Positions 51,881 through 59,371 of a stretch of 64,000 nucleotides of DNA are shown here, piece after piece (position 1 is the stretch's first letter; each line of letters opens with the position of its first letter). Position numbers and translations under genes: made by a program. The notes under the pieces were generated by a model. That model did no database searches and was not told the DNA's origin. It worked only from the letters and a program-made list of their open reading frames with translations. This DNA comes from Candidatus Uabimicrobium amorphum (GTDB lineage: Bacteria; Planctomycetota; Uabimicrobiia; Uabimicrobiales; Uabimicrobiaceae): NCBI RefSeq assembly GCF_009002475.1, contig NZ_AP019860.1:8367547-8431546 (forward strand). Direction: 5' to 3'.

Positions 51881-52717
51881 ATGAAGTTTATATTGATTTT
51901 TTACTTATTTTTTGCACCAATTCTTTTTGCAAATGAAGATTTAAAAAACGATCTGCATACCTTTCTCGACGCTTGGCACCATGCTGCTGCAGTTGCTGAC
52001 GAGAAAAAGTTTTTTGGGAGTATGGATAAAGACAGCATCTATATTGGTACGGACGCCACAGAGCGCTGGAGCAAAGACGTTTTCCAAAAATGGTGCCAAT
52101 TTGCCTTTGCGCGTAAATCGGCGTGGACGTTCATCCCTTTGGAAAGGAAGCTCTACTTCTCTGAAAGTAGTAAAATTGTGTGGTTTGACGAAACACTTGA
52201 TACCTGGATGGGAATTTGTCGTGGTTCTGGAGTGTTAGAACGTAAAAATGACCGGTGGAAAATAAAACATTATCACTTGGCGGTGACAATTCCTAACGAA
52301 CTTATTACAGAGTTTACAGATCTTGTCAAACAAGATCCATATCTACCAGTAACAAATTTCGATGATACGCGCAATGCCAACAAAGACTTGGCATATGCTA
52401 TTTTACAAGCCAAAAAAACCGCAAAAAAAATTCTTATTGTCGTGGGCGAAAAACAGGAAAATAAGTGCGATGAGTTTTTTTCTTACACAAGTGGTGACTC
52501 GAAAATCCAAGATTACCTTGCCAAACATTATATTGTTCTGTGTATACGTAGCGCCGAAAAAAAATTACTTCGTCGCTTTATGACGAATATTGCATCTCCG
52601 TCTTGGTGTATCATCGATGACAATGCTCAAAAAATAAAAACGGCCTCTCACCATGATCTAACACAAAAACAACAATATGATGCACAAAAAATCATGTCGT
52701 TCTTAAAAGTAAAGTAA
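51881..52717 (+). CDS. Secreted SnoaL/NTF2-like plus thioredoxin-like protein
   Basis: 278 residues. Signal peptide about 1-18 (FILIFYLFFAPILFA). The first domain (about 20-145) is NTF2/SnoaL-like: FLDAWHHAAAVADEKKFFGSM, DSIYIGTDATERW, WTFIPLERKLYF and GSGVLERKNDRWKIKHYH. The second (about 160-278) has a thioredoxin-like pattern (DLAYAILQAKKTAKKILIVVG, a late cis-Pro-type SPSWCIID), but it lacks a CxxC, so it is unlikely to be a redox enzyme. The combination suggests a periplasmic stress or binding protein. The ATG follows aaaaggaaa. Confidence 0.7.
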   Translation: MKFILIFYLFFAPILFANEDLKNDLHTFLDAWHHAAAVADEKKFFGSMDKDSIYIGTDATERWSKDVFQKWCQFAFARKSAWTFIPLERKLYFSESSKIVWFDETLDTWMGICRGSGVLERKNDRWKIKHYHLAVTIPNELITEFTDLVKQDPYLPVTNFDDTRNANKDLAYAILQAKKTAKKILIVVGEKQENKCDEFFSYTSGDSKIQDYLAKHYIVLCIRSAEKKLLRRFMTNIASPSWCIIDDNAQKIKTASHHDLTQKQQYDAQKIMSFLKVK

Positions 52718-52753
52718 ACGTCGTTGTAGTAGACATGTGGCAATCCAATTTTT

Positions 52754-52781
52754 TCGGGTTCGGGCTTGGGCTTGGGCTCGG
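52754..52781. repeat. Short hexamer repeat (TCGGGT/TTGGGC)
   Basis: Four to five direct 6-nt units, TCGGGT-TCGGGC-TTGGGC-TTGGGC-TCGGA, between two convergent genes and ending three bases from the stop of the response regulator. It is the same style of hexamer array as at 41.5 kb. Confidence 0.75.
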
Positions 52782-52783
52782 AA

Positions 52784-54148
52784 TTATTTTATATCCAATT
52801 CTTTAATTTTATTGTAAAAAGAAGCGCGTCCCATTTTTAGAATAGCCGCTGCTTGGCTGCGATTTCCTTTTGTTTTTTTCAGTGCATATAAAATGGCATT
52901 TTTGGTAACAATATCGACTAAGTCTTTGAGGGATTTGGCCGAAACAGAGGTGTCAATTTCGCTAAGAATTTCTTCGACAAAATTATTGGGTAGTGTGGGG
53001 CGCTCTTTTTTACTCCACAACACATCATGAGTAATGACATTCGAAGTCGAGAGGGTCACAGAGCGCTCAATGGCGTTTTCTAACTCGCGAATATTACCTG
53101 TCCAGTTGTGTTTTTTAAGTTCCTCTATTGCCTGCGGAGTAATACTTTCAATATTTTTACTGTTCTTCTCGTTGTATTTCTTAATAAAATGCGTCACGAG
53201 TAACGGCAAATCTTCTAAGCGGTCGCGCAGTGGTGGTACATGCAACTCAATAACAGCAAGACGGTAGTATAAATCTTCGCGAAACTTTTTTTCCTCAATC
53301 GCTTTTTTTAAATCGACGTTGGTACTGGCGATCACGCGAATATTTACTTTTCGATACTTCGTACAACCAACCGGTTTATATTCTCTCTCTTGTAAAACCC
53401 GTAGTAGCTTAATCTGGAGAGGCATGGGCATATCGCCAATTTCATCTAGAAGTAGCGTACCATTGTTTGCCACCTCAAAAATGCCCTCTTTGTAGTCCAT
53501 TGCTCCGGTAAAAGCCCCCTTCACATGGCCAAATAACTCATTTTCTAACAAGTTTTCGCTAAATGCCGCGCAATTGATCGGAACAAACTCCGCTTTATGC
53601 CTAGGGCTGTTGTTGTGAATTGCTCTGGCAATAAGCTCTTTTCCTGTTCCACTTTCTCCTTGAATTAATATTGTTGCTGAAGATGGTGCGGCGCGCTGCA
53701 GGATGTTAAACAGCTTCTTCATTGCCTTACTTTGCCCGATAATTTCCTTACAATTCGCGTCTATTTCAGGAGCAATATTTTTCCGATATTCAGCTTCGGT
53801 AATCGCATTGCGAATCGCATCAAGAATATAGTTGCGACTAAAAGGCTTTATAATATATTCAACAGCTCCGCTCTTAACGGCATTTACCGCACTTTCTATT
53901 GTTCCATAACCTGTAACAACAATAAAGGGAATGTAGTACATCAAACTATTTAGATAGGCTAACAAGTCCAACCCACTCCCATCTTGTAAATTCAAATCTG
54001 CAACAACGAGGTCAACGCTCTCGTCAATTACCGTCATCGATTCTTTCATCGTTGAACAAGTGACAACATTGTAATCTTTTTCTAAAATTCTTTGGAATAA
54101 CCGCAATACTTTGGTGTCATCGTCTATTACAAGAACTTTTTTTGTCAT
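52784..54148 (-). CDS. Sigma-54-dependent response regulator (NtrC family)
   Basis: 454 residues from ATG 54148, which overlaps the sensor stop as ATGA. Receiver domain 1-115 with acidic pocket Asp10/Asp11, phosphoacceptor Asp51 (VVADLNLQDG) and switch Lys in IIKPFSR. AAA+ domain: Walker A GESGTGKE, sigma-54 contact loop GAFTGA, Walker B LLLDEIGDM. C-terminal Fis-type helix-turn-helix (NRSQAAAILKMGRASFYNKI). It activates sigma-54 promoters after phosphorylation. No -24/-12 promoter was found near by, so its targets are elsewhere. Confidence 0.95.
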   Translation of the reverse strand: MTKKVLVIDDDTKVLRLFQRILEKDYNVVTCSTMKESMTVIDESVDLVVADLNLQDGSGLDLLAYLNSLMYYIPFIVVTGYGTIESAVNAVKSGAVEYIIKPFSRNYILDAIRNAITEAEYRKNIAPEIDANCKEIIGQSKAMKKLFNILQRAAPSSATILIQGESGTGKELIARAIHNNSPRHKAEFVPINCAAFSENLLENELFGHVKGAFTGAMDYKEGIFEVANNGTLLLDEIGDMPMPLQIKLLRVLQEREYKPVGCTKYRKVNIRVIASTNVDLKKAIEEKKFREDLYYRLAVIELHVPPLRDRLEDLPLLVTHFIKKYNEKNSKNIESITPQAIEELKKHNWTGNIRELENAIERSVTLSTSNVITHDVLWSKKERPTLPNNFVEEILSEIDTSVSAKSLKDLVDIVTKNAILYALKKTKGNRSQAAAILKMGRASFYNKIKELDIK

Positions 54149-55071
54149 TTTTTCATCTCTATAATCAATTCGCAACTTAGCATTTGTTTTTCATTTGAAT
54201 GAGAAAACTGTACACCCTTTTGCTGTAGGTATCTTCGTAAATTTTCAATATCCCCCGCAAAAGAATTTACGAAACATGTATGGAATAAAATTTTAAATTG
54301 CGGTGTAGTATGAATCTCCATGGCAACCGTGCATTTTTTTTGAGAAATTCTAAGTAAGCATAGCAATGTACATAGTAAAATCATACTCAGCTTGTACGCC
54401 TCGTTCTCCACAAGCATTGTTGGCGAAAAACTCTCCACTTTCCATGTGATCATTTTTTTACGCAATCGAAGAGAAATCATTTGTTCCACACACTCAATTA
54501 CGAATCCAATGTCTGTATACATGGCTTCTCGCGAACCATCGTGGAAGCTCCGCACATATTTCACAATCGAGATACATTTATGAATTTCTTCCTCGATAAT
54601 TTTCATATCTTCGTAAAATTTTTCTTCTGTGGACATTTCTTCAAGTACGCTCTCGATAAAACCAAGCATCACTTGCAAAGGATTATTCATCTCATGAATC
54701 AAATCCAAAGAAACATCGGTAATAGCTGCTTTTTCTTTTAAAGAAACTATGTGATCCAAAGAATGCTCTGTGGTAATCATTTTATAAAGCCGTTGTTTAT
54801 AGAATAACTTGTCAATGATATCCTCGGTAGAAAAAGTATTGGGCAACCATTCAATATCAGGCTCTAAAGCTAAAAATGCCATTCCTAGGTGATGCGCAAT
54901 AACTTCAATTCCATCGTAACATTCATCTCCTGAAAATATAAAAATATCTGGTTGTTTTTTGAGAATTTTCTGCCAGTTTTTTTCAGATGTTTTCTTTATA
55001 GAGCTCCCGGGAAAATGTTTTTTGACTACTTTCGATAAGTCTTGTAATTCTATGGCAATCAATATTTGCAT
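54145..55071 (-). CDS. Histidine-kinase-like sensor with degenerate ATPase domain
   Basis: 308 residues from ATG 55071 (GAGATTATC ahead); an earlier in-frame start would run through the terminator hairpin. The N-terminal ~110 residues look receiver-like (LIAIELQDLSKVVKKHFP, then KQPDIFIFSGDECYDGIEV), so this may be a cytoplasmic hybrid-type sensor. The dimerisation helix has the phosphoacceptor box LIHEMNNPLQVMLGF. The catalytic region (about 215-308) keeps the length of an HATPase domain, but the N, G1 and G2 boxes are not recognisable. It is coupled to the response regulator by a 4-nt overlap. Confidence 0.8.
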   Translation of the reverse strand: MQILIAIELQDLSKVVKKHFPGSSIKKTSEKNWQKILKKQPDIFIFSGDECYDGIEVIAHHLGMAFLALEPDIEWLPNTFSTEDIIDKLFYKQRLYKMITTEHSLDHIVSLKEKAAITDVSLDLIHEMNNPLQVMLGFIESVLEEMSTEEKFYEDMKIIEEEIHKCISIVKYVRSFHDGSREAMYTDIGFVIECVEQMISLRLRKKMITWKVESFSPTMLVENEAYKLSMILLCTLLCLLRISQKKCTVAMEIHTTPQFKILFHTCFVNSFAGDIENLRRYLQQKGVQFSHSNEKQMLSCELIIEMKK

Positions 55072-55080
55072 GATAATCTC

Positions 55081-55131
55081 AAAAAAAAAACACGTCTGTA
55101 AGCAATTGGTATACAATTGCAGACGTGTTTT
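55081..55131 (-). terminator. Terminator upstream of the sensor gene
   Basis: On the minus strand ACACGTCTGCAATTG pairs with CAATTGC-TTA-CAGACGTGT (a small bulge) and runs into about ten T residues (55090-55081). It ends the transcript of 55165-55914 and separates it from the two-component operon 10 nt further on. Confidence 0.9.
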
Positions 55132-55164
55132 CAACATTTAGTTAGATGTATAACAATTTCAAAA

Positions 55165-55914
55165 TTACGAGAATTTTGAAATGATAAACGTTGCTGCTGC
55201 TGTTAAGCAAACAAGAACTAAACCAAGTAAATATAAAGGAATAGGATTGTCCTCATCCTGATCGCGAATAAGTCGATCCACATATGCATTAAGAGGTAGT
55301 TGTTCTACGATCAACTCTCCATTCTTAACATTTACATAGGTTTTTGTCGCTACTTGGTCAGGACTATCATTGTCCGCCTTGGTATAAAACGTTTCATCCG
55401 CAATATCATACCGTAGGCTTTTCAAATGATCGAGGCGTTCTTTATAATTTTCGACAGTCTTCTTCAAATTTTGAATAAGAGCTGAACGGTCTTGTTTTCT
55501 CTGTACAGCGGTTCCCATTAATGGGTGTTTGTTCAATTCCTCTTCGGACAAATATTTTTCATCCGCGGTATCTGTACTAGTATCTGTATTAAGAATGTCA
55601 AAAAGAGTGCGTGGTAACATGTGAAAATTCCAATCGGTTAATGACACACCTTTATTTTTGTCACTCACCATGTCACTATACGTAGGAAGAAACACTTTAC
55701 CGGCAAAATACTCTGCTAGTTTTTTTTGTGCTTGATCTGATTTTCCTTGAGAAAGCAACTTTTTGCATTCTTCGCGAAGCTGTTTATTATATCTATACTT
55801 CTGTTCTGTTACTCCGCGATGGAAACCATCTTTGGCATAGATACTTTGATCGTTTTGCGCGAATAGAGAAATTGTCAACATACAAGAAATGAGTAGTGTA
55901 GCAATATATTTCAT
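55165..55914 (-). CDS. Exported protein with C-terminal membrane helix, unknown
   Basis: 249 residues. Signal peptide about 1-19 (ending LFAQ), a helical, charged middle (RYNKQLREECKKLLSQGKSDQAQKKLAEYFAG), then a mixed region and one transmembrane helix near the end (LYLLGLVLVCLTAAATFII, about 228-246). The topology is therefore outer domain with a C-terminal tail anchor. No family is recognised. A strong terminator follows. It may share a transcript with the HTH-acidic membrane protein gene just upstream (66 nt apart). Confidence 0.75.
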   Translation of the reverse strand: MKYIATLLISCMLTISLFAQNDQSIYAKDGFHRGVTEQKYRYNKQLREECKKLLSQGKSDQAQKKLAEYFAGKVFLPTYSDMVSDKNKGVSLTDWNFHMLPRTLFDILNTDTSTDTADEKYLSEEELNKHPLMGTAVQRKQDRSALIQNLKKTVENYKERLDHLKSLRYDIADETFYTKADNDSPDQVATKTYVNVKNGELIVEQLPLNAYVDRLIRDQDEDNPIPLYLLGLVLVCLTAAATFIISKFS

Positions 55915-55980
55915 GGTATCTACTAGCTAGTAACTAGTCTCCAAAAACGTATGTTAAACTTGTTTTACTAAACGTAAGTC

Positions 55981-56964
55981 TTATCTTCTTCTTCTTTTTT
56001 CACCATCGCGCTTTAGTCTACGCCAAACTAATTGTTTCTTTAGTTTGCTTTGAGCGACTTTTTTGTTACCGCCATACACCATATAAGTTGGACGGACATA
56101 CTCATATGTTATATCTGTAAACCAACCTGTAAGAGGTGTATCCACTGTTTTTATGTTATTAATCATCAATACACCTGTCCAAAGCATGGCAATTGTACTG
56201 AGAATTAAAAATGTCACAGCAGTTGGGCTTAATTCTAATGTAGGAGCGACAACAACTGTTGCTCCAGGAAGTTGCTCAATGGTACCTGCATCGCGTTGAT
56301 CAATTTGTCCTGTTGGTTGATCATCAACAGCAAGTTGGTCAAATGAAGAATCATCATCTACTGGTACAGTTTCGTCACCAGCTCCAGAATCGGCAAAACC
56401 AGTGTCAAAGTCGGCACTTTCAATAATGTCTGAATCCATATCTAAAGGTTCAGTTTGCAGTCCCGTATCTGACTCAATAAATGTTTCACCACTAGAGTCT
56501 CCACTTACGTCTAAAAGCTCTCCCGAAGAGTCAATGAGAACATCATCAGATGATTCAAGAACGTAAGAACCACTGTCTTCTTCAAAAGTGAGTTCTTCGG
56601 TAATTGTTTCTGATGCAGATGAAGAATCATCAAAATCAGAAGAAGAAAAGTCTACTGTTGGCACTGTAGTAGAGCTAGAATCTCCACCATCTAAGTCGTC
56701 TATATCTAGTAAGGTTTCAGAGGTATCCTCTTCTACTAAAAGTACTTCGCTGTCTTCCGAAGAATCATCAGGCTCTCCAGATGGAAGAATAATAGTCGGT
56801 TCGGTCATTCTTCCTTTTTTGAGGCCGTCGATATCAGACTTTTTGAACTTCATTTTGTCTTCATCGCGAAAAGCTCTAATTTCACCTTCCGAAACAAGTC
56901 TTTTCAGTTCATCTTCTTCCATCTGGAGTTCTTTTAAGACTTTTTCGAAAGAGTAATATTCCAT
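55981..56964 (-). CDS. HTH-domain acidic single-pass membrane protein
   Basis: 327 residues from ATG 56964. The open frame extends to 57156, but a likely promoter at 57122-57149 lies inside that extension, so the shorter start is preferred. The N-terminus (EYYSFEKVLKELQMEEDELKRLVSEGEIRAFRDEDKMKFKKSDI) is a MerR/excisionase-type helix-turn-helix. About 170 residues very rich in Ser, Asp and Glu follow, then one membrane helix (VTFLILSTIAMLWTGVLMI) and a basic tail ending KRRRR. I recall similar architecture in other planctomycete proteins. Whether it binds DNA from the membrane is unknown. Confidence 0.75.
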   Translation of the reverse strand: MEYYSFEKVLKELQMEEDELKRLVSEGEIRAFRDEDKMKFKKSDIDGLKKGRMTEPTIILPSGEPDDSSEDSEVLLVEEDTSETLLDIDDLDGGDSSSTTVPTVDFSSSDFDDSSSASETITEELTFEEDSGSYVLESSDDVLIDSSGELLDVSGDSSGETFIESDTGLQTEPLDMDSDIIESADFDTGFADSGAGDETVPVDDDSSFDQLAVDDQPTGQIDQRDAGTIEQLPGATVVVAPTLELSPTAVTFLILSTIAMLWTGVLMINNIKTVDTPLTGWFTDITYEYVRPTYMVYGGNKKVAQSKLKKQLVWRRLKRDGEKRRRR

Positions 56965-57121
56965 TGCCACAGGCCAAACCCTTTCTAAATGAATAATTTC
57001 GTATACATGACTATTTGTTTGGATACCTTCCGCAGAAATGAAAATTCGTGGCTGAATTTTTGTTTTGGCGGAGCATATTTTTGCAAACAAAATAGTTAGA
57101 TATTCTATAAAGTTGTAGTAC

Positions 57122-57149
57122 ATTGTACCTAAATAAATATTTTTTGCAA
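57122..57149 (-). promoter_or_regulatory. Likely promoter of the HTH-acidic protein gene
   Basis: Minus strand: -35 TTGCAA (57149-57144) and -10 TACAAT (57127-57122) with a 16-nt spacer. This would start transcription near 57115, leaving a leader of about 150 nt before ATG 56964. Confidence 0.5.
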
Positions 57150-57263
57150 ATAACAAATTTGTAGAATCTGTTTGAGTGATGGGTTTATAGAACTTGCCTA
57201 TGGTGGTGTGGTTGTAAATTGTAGATAAGAAGTATTTTCGAGGGTTTGATGCGATTACATAGA

Positions 57264-57293
57264 AAAAAATAGAGACGGGTCGCCTCTATTTTT
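57264..57293 (-). terminator. Terminator of the 129-residue protein gene
   Basis: Minus strand: AAAAATAGAG pairs with CTCTATTTTT around a 9-nt loop and runs into further T residues, about 10 nt after the stop at 57303. Confidence 0.85.
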
Positions 57294-57302
57294 CATGACT
57301 AA

Positions 57303-57692
57303 CTATTTATTTTTTTTGTTAATCTTTTCCAATTCTCTTTCCACGCGATTTGGAGAAAGTTGCGAACGGTCGTTTAAACGAACGATTTTAAAATCGTGCT
57401 TAATACGACGTGCGGCAGTAAACTTAATACGATTTCCTTCTCTTTCAGGTATGTAAAGAGCAAGAGATGGAGAGTGATCGGTTTCATTGGTTTTGATGAT
57501 CCATAGACCAGAAAATGCGTTGGAAACAGCACCAGTTACAGCGATATAACCATTTGCCGAACCGTTTGTACCGCCAGCAGCCGCTTGAGCCATTACCGGA
57601 GTCGGCTCAGAGAGGACGATAATATTCCATGCCAAAAGACCTACGATAACACCGAAAACAAATGTAAGGACGAGTTGATTTTTTTGCGACAT
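57303..57692 (-). CDS. Small membrane-anchored protein of planctomycete type
   Basis: 129 residues. One N-terminal membrane helix (about 8-28) and an outer domain: GYIAVTGAVSNAFSGLWIIKTNETDHSPSLALYIP (read in two parts), then NRIKFTAARRIKHDFKIVRLND and a Lys-rich tail. The pattern VTG...GLWI-T...LALY...AARxIxxDF recurs in small proteins I associate with planctomycetes; their function is not known. The ATG follows aaggattgtgtt. Its promoter and terminator are both well defined, so it is a single-gene unit. Confidence 0.8.
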   Translation of the reverse strand: MSQKNQLVLTFVFGVIVGLLAWNIIVLSEPTPVMAQAAAGGTNGSANGYIAVTGAVSNAFSGLWIIKTNETDHSPSLALYIPEREGNRIKFTAARRIKHDFKIVRLNDRSQLSPNRVERELEKINKKNK

Positions 57693-57739
57693 AACACAAT
57701 CCTTTCTTGTGAGATTAAAATGAAATTTCTATCATACTG

Positions 57740-57767
57740 ATGATATTTGAATAATATCATTTGTCAA
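57740..57767 (-). promoter_or_regulatory. Promoter with palindrome, for 57303-57692
   Basis: Minus strand: -35 TTGACA (57767-57762), -10 TATCAT (57745-57740), 16-nt spacer. The -10 lies inside a perfect inverted repeat, ATGATATT-TGAAT-AATATCAT (57740-57760), which could be a repressor site. Confidence 0.65.
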
Positions 57768-57787
57768 GAACATCTAAAAATAATTGT

Positions 57788-57983
57788 TCAATCCAATTCC
57801 CCCCCCATTTTCGATTCTGTTCCTTTTATTTCCTCAGCATCCGACAAAATAAAAACGGAATCTCCACTAGGATTTGAATCATAGAGTGTTTCGTATATTT
57901 TGCATCAACTTTTGAAAAAATCCAAGTTTATCCTCTCCTTCCTCACTTTCACAAGACAGCGGTTTCCCCAAAGTTAGTTTCAC
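57788..57983 (-). pseudogene. Possible frameshifted small gene
   Basis: From GTG 57983 one frame reads VKLTLGKPLSCESEEGEDK, then LGFFQKLMQNI, and stops; the next frame takes over at the same point with KIYETLYDSNPSGDSVFIL and SDAEEIKGTE, stopping at 57790-57788. Joined at an A-run near 57885 they give about 65 residues of ordinary protein-like sequence. An 8-base C-run (57799-57806) lies in the 3' part. It may be a decayed gene, a sequencing error or chance; no family is recognised and no ribosome site is seen. Confidence 0.3.
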
Positions 57984-58052
57984 AGCATCAAAATTTATAT
58001 GTTAACGTCGCGTAATTTCCAGGGAAGCAACACGACGGGTGTAACAAAAAAC

Positions 58053-58081
58053 TTGACGCCTAGCATAAAAAACAGTATTAT
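58053..58081 (+). promoter_or_regulatory. Promoter of the HMG-CoA-lyase-like gene
   Basis: TTGACG (58053-58058) and TATTAT (58076-58081), 17-nt spacer; the transcript would start near 58088, 170 nt before the GTG start. Confidence 0.7.
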
Positions 58082-58260
58082 AGGTAGCATAAATAGAGCG
58101 TTTTAACGCAGTCTACATGCCCTCGGACATGTAACCCATACCATTTTATCTTATGACATATTTTTACATGTTAAGTGTCATCATTCACAGTTTGTTTAAT
58201 GATACTGTTTGTGGGTACTTTTTACATGTCGCGAAATCATTTCTGATCCAAGGGAGTACC

Positions 58261-59313
58261 GTGAATAAAATAGAGTTGGTTGCAGACCCTAGAGATGGAC
58301 TTCAGGGATTAAACTATCCCCTTGATAATCAAAAATATGTAGAACATCTCATACACATTGCCGAATCTGGTTTCAAGCACATCATGATTGGTAGTATGAT
58401 CAATCCACACTTGGTCCCAGCAATGGCAGGTTCAGAGGCCAGAGCGATCCTGTTTTTCGAGAAATACCCTGCTCCAGAACTGAAAAGGCAAATTCTCGTT
58501 TTTCGTCCATATGGAAAATACATGGATAAAGCGGAGGCTTTAATCGAAAAGAAAGCAGCAAATAGCATTGCGTACACTCATTCTCTATCTGGAGAATTTT
58601 TGTATAATAACAATGGTATTGGTCGTAAAGAATTTCCCACTTACTCCGATGAAAGTCGTCAAAAAATCATCGAGGAATCTCGTGAAATTGTAAAACAGTT
58701 TACGCAAAAAAGTCAGAAATTTGGTACGAGTTTAGATGTGCATATGTCTAAAGTCACACACCAACTGTCTGATGTGGAAATTCGTCCAAAGCTGCTAGCA
58801 GAAATAAAGGAAGAGTTTATCATCCTTGCTGAAATTACCAAAGATGTTGAAGGACGTATTGTTTTTTCTGACACAAGTGGAGAGGCCACACCGGAAAACA
58901 TCAAGCCTTTGATGCAAACAGCAGTGGATGCCATTTTAGAAAACAATATTCAAAAACCCATTGGACTGCATCTCCATACAAATCCTAAAAACAACGATGT
59001 TTTAAGCGACTTGTTATTATCGTGTTTAGAACCACTCAAGCAAATCGAAAACACTGTTAGTTTTGATATTGGATTTGGTGGAATAGGTGGATGTCCTTTT
59101 GACTCCAAAAACCCCAAAGCAAATCTTCAAGTAAAAAACATTTTACAAACACAAAGCGTGTTAAATGAGTTTGGAGTGGAAGTTTTGCCTTCTCTAGATA
59201 TGAAAAATATTGAAATGTTGGATGAAGAAATTCTGGCTTTTGTCAACGAAAAAACGGATAGCAAACAAAAAACCATTTTCGAAAGATTCAAAAGTCTCTT
59301 TGGAGTTGAATGA
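58261..59313 (+). CDS. HMG-CoA lyase-like enzyme (DRE-TIM metallolyase)
   Basis: 350 residues from GTG 58261, chosen because aagggag lies just ahead; the open frame upstream to 58153 looks like leader. The start MNKIELVADPRDGLQG matches the EVxPRDGLQ motif, FSDTSGEATP matches the central D-T-x-G, LHLHTNP the metal-binding HxH, and DIGFGGIGGCPFD the late GGlGGCPf loop. These fit 3-hydroxy-3-methylglutaryl-CoA lyases, which yield acetyl-CoA and acetoacetate. The family also includes condensing enzymes, and several consensus positions differ (ADPRD for EVGPRD), so the substrate is uncertain. Confidence 0.75.
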   Translation: MNKIELVADPRDGLQGLNYPLDNQKYVEHLIHIAESGFKHIMIGSMINPHLVPAMAGSEARAILFFEKYPAPELKRQILVFRPYGKYMDKAEALIEKKAANSIAYTHSLSGEFLYNNNGIGRKEFPTYSDESRQKIIEESREIVKQFTQKSQKFGTSLDVHMSKVTHQLSDVEIRPKLLAEIKEEFIILAEITKDVEGRIVFSDTSGEATPENIKPLMQTAVDAILENNIQKPIGLHLHTNPKNNDVLSDLLLSCLEPLKQIENTVSFDIGFGGIGGCPFDSKNPKANLQVKNILQTQSVLNEFGVEVLPSLDMKNIEMLDEEILAFVNEKTDSKQKTIFERFKSLFGVE

Positions 59314-59338
59314 CCAGACAGAAATTCTGTCCAGCCAT

Positions 59339-59366
59339 TTGATAGCCAGTTTTACCTGGCTATCAA
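59339..59366. terminator. Bidirectional terminator
   Basis: TTGATAGCCAG (59339-59349) pairs perfectly with CTGGCTATCAA (59356-59366) between two convergent genes. A smaller hairpin GACAGAA-A-TTCTGTC precedes it at about 59318-59332. Confidence 0.85.
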
Positions 59367-59371
59367 GTTTA

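Noticed and set aside
56965..57156. 64-residue N-terminal extension of the HTH-acidic protein
   Set aside because: A plausible promoter lies within it and the extension does not resemble the start of an HTH protein.
57860..57890. tRNA-like T-arm (GATTCAAATCC on the minus strand)
   Set aside because: The flanking bases do not form a 5-bp T-stem and no anticodon or acceptor stem is present.
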